Shown piece by piece: positions 63,945 through 64,000 of a stretch of DNA of 64,000 nt (its first letter is position 1; the number at the start of each line of letters is the position of its first letter). The notes under the pieces were generated by a model that searched no databases, was not told the origin of the DNA, and saw only the letters and a program-made list of their open reading frames with translations. The position numbers and the translations under genes were made by a program. The stretch comes from UBA11865 sp963749825 (GTDB lineage Bacteria > Chloroflexota > Anaerolineae > Promineifilales > Promineifilaceae), in the NCBI GenBank assembly GCA_963749825.1, contig CAVVOI010000009.1:124001-188000 (forward strand). Reading direction: 5' to 3'.

Positions 63945-64000
63945 GGCACAATTACTGCTTGTGACTGGCGGCAACTATTTCGGCCATGATGGCCAAGGCG

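Overview
This 64-kb window is a chromosomal segment of about 50% G+C with dense, mostly intact bacterial genes. The gene content points to the Chloroflexota (Anaerolineae/Caldilineae-like). This rests on a transaldolase-phosphoglucose isomerase fusion, a two-gene transketolase, DUF2079 and large C-terminally extended membrane glycosyltransferases, LytR-CpsA-Psr and lipoprotein genes of monoderm type, and a bifunctional homocysteine methyltransferase/MTHFR. The phylum call is an inference from gene families. No rRNA, tRNA, CRISPR or phage module was recognised.

Layout. 1-10.9 kb: clpB (cut by the window edge), glutamate dehydrogenase, a GNAT, the Tal-Pgi fusion, folE with a structured leader, a VOC protein, dodecin and a PucR-type regulator. 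10.9-24.05 kb: one long minus-strand branched-chain amino acid operon, ilvD-ilvB-ilvN-ilvC-leuA-leuC-leuD-cimA-leuB, ending in a class IV aminotransferase-like gene. It is preceded by a promoter, a 38-codon Leu/Ile/Val-rich leader peptide and a textbook terminator, which together make a ribosome-mediated attenuator. 24.5-28.1 kb: three consecutive genes (metallo-beta-lactamase fold, secreted DNRLRE/fibronectin-like, AMMECR1) carrying four +1 frameshifts. 28.2-36.2 kb: xth, then a GntR-PfkB-split transketolase-SAF dehydrogenase cassette behind a perfect consensus promoter, followed by an acyl-CoA ligase. 36.3-46.3 kb: mixed small enzymes, acetyltransferases, a GT39/83-like glycosyltransferase, an arginase-fold protein, a DedA-like protein and gpsA. 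46.3-46.9 kb: a gene-free stretch with a 134-bp MITE-like insertion and a long hairpin. 46.9-58.2 kb: DUF2079, a FAD oxidoreductase, a lipoprotein, an EEP nuclease, a GT2, moaA, an LCP protein, metH/F and a prepilin peptidase. 58.3-64 kb: an unknown protein, a GNAT plus N-succinylamino acid racemase/OSBS pair, proC and a PabB-PabC fusion.

The points most worth a second look are: (1) the ilv leader attenuator with an explicit antiterminator; (2) a ladder of three 5-codon minigenes linked by ATGA overlaps, spanning exactly from the gntR stop to the pfkB start; (3) two apparent pseudoenzymes, a transaldolase domain lacking all three key residues and a class IV aminotransferase lacking its PLP lysine at the end of the BCAA operon; (4) the perfect-TIR, perfect-TSD mini-element; (5) the cluster of same-direction frameshifts; (6) the sugar cassette with a DXR-like (DRL) family oxidoreductase.
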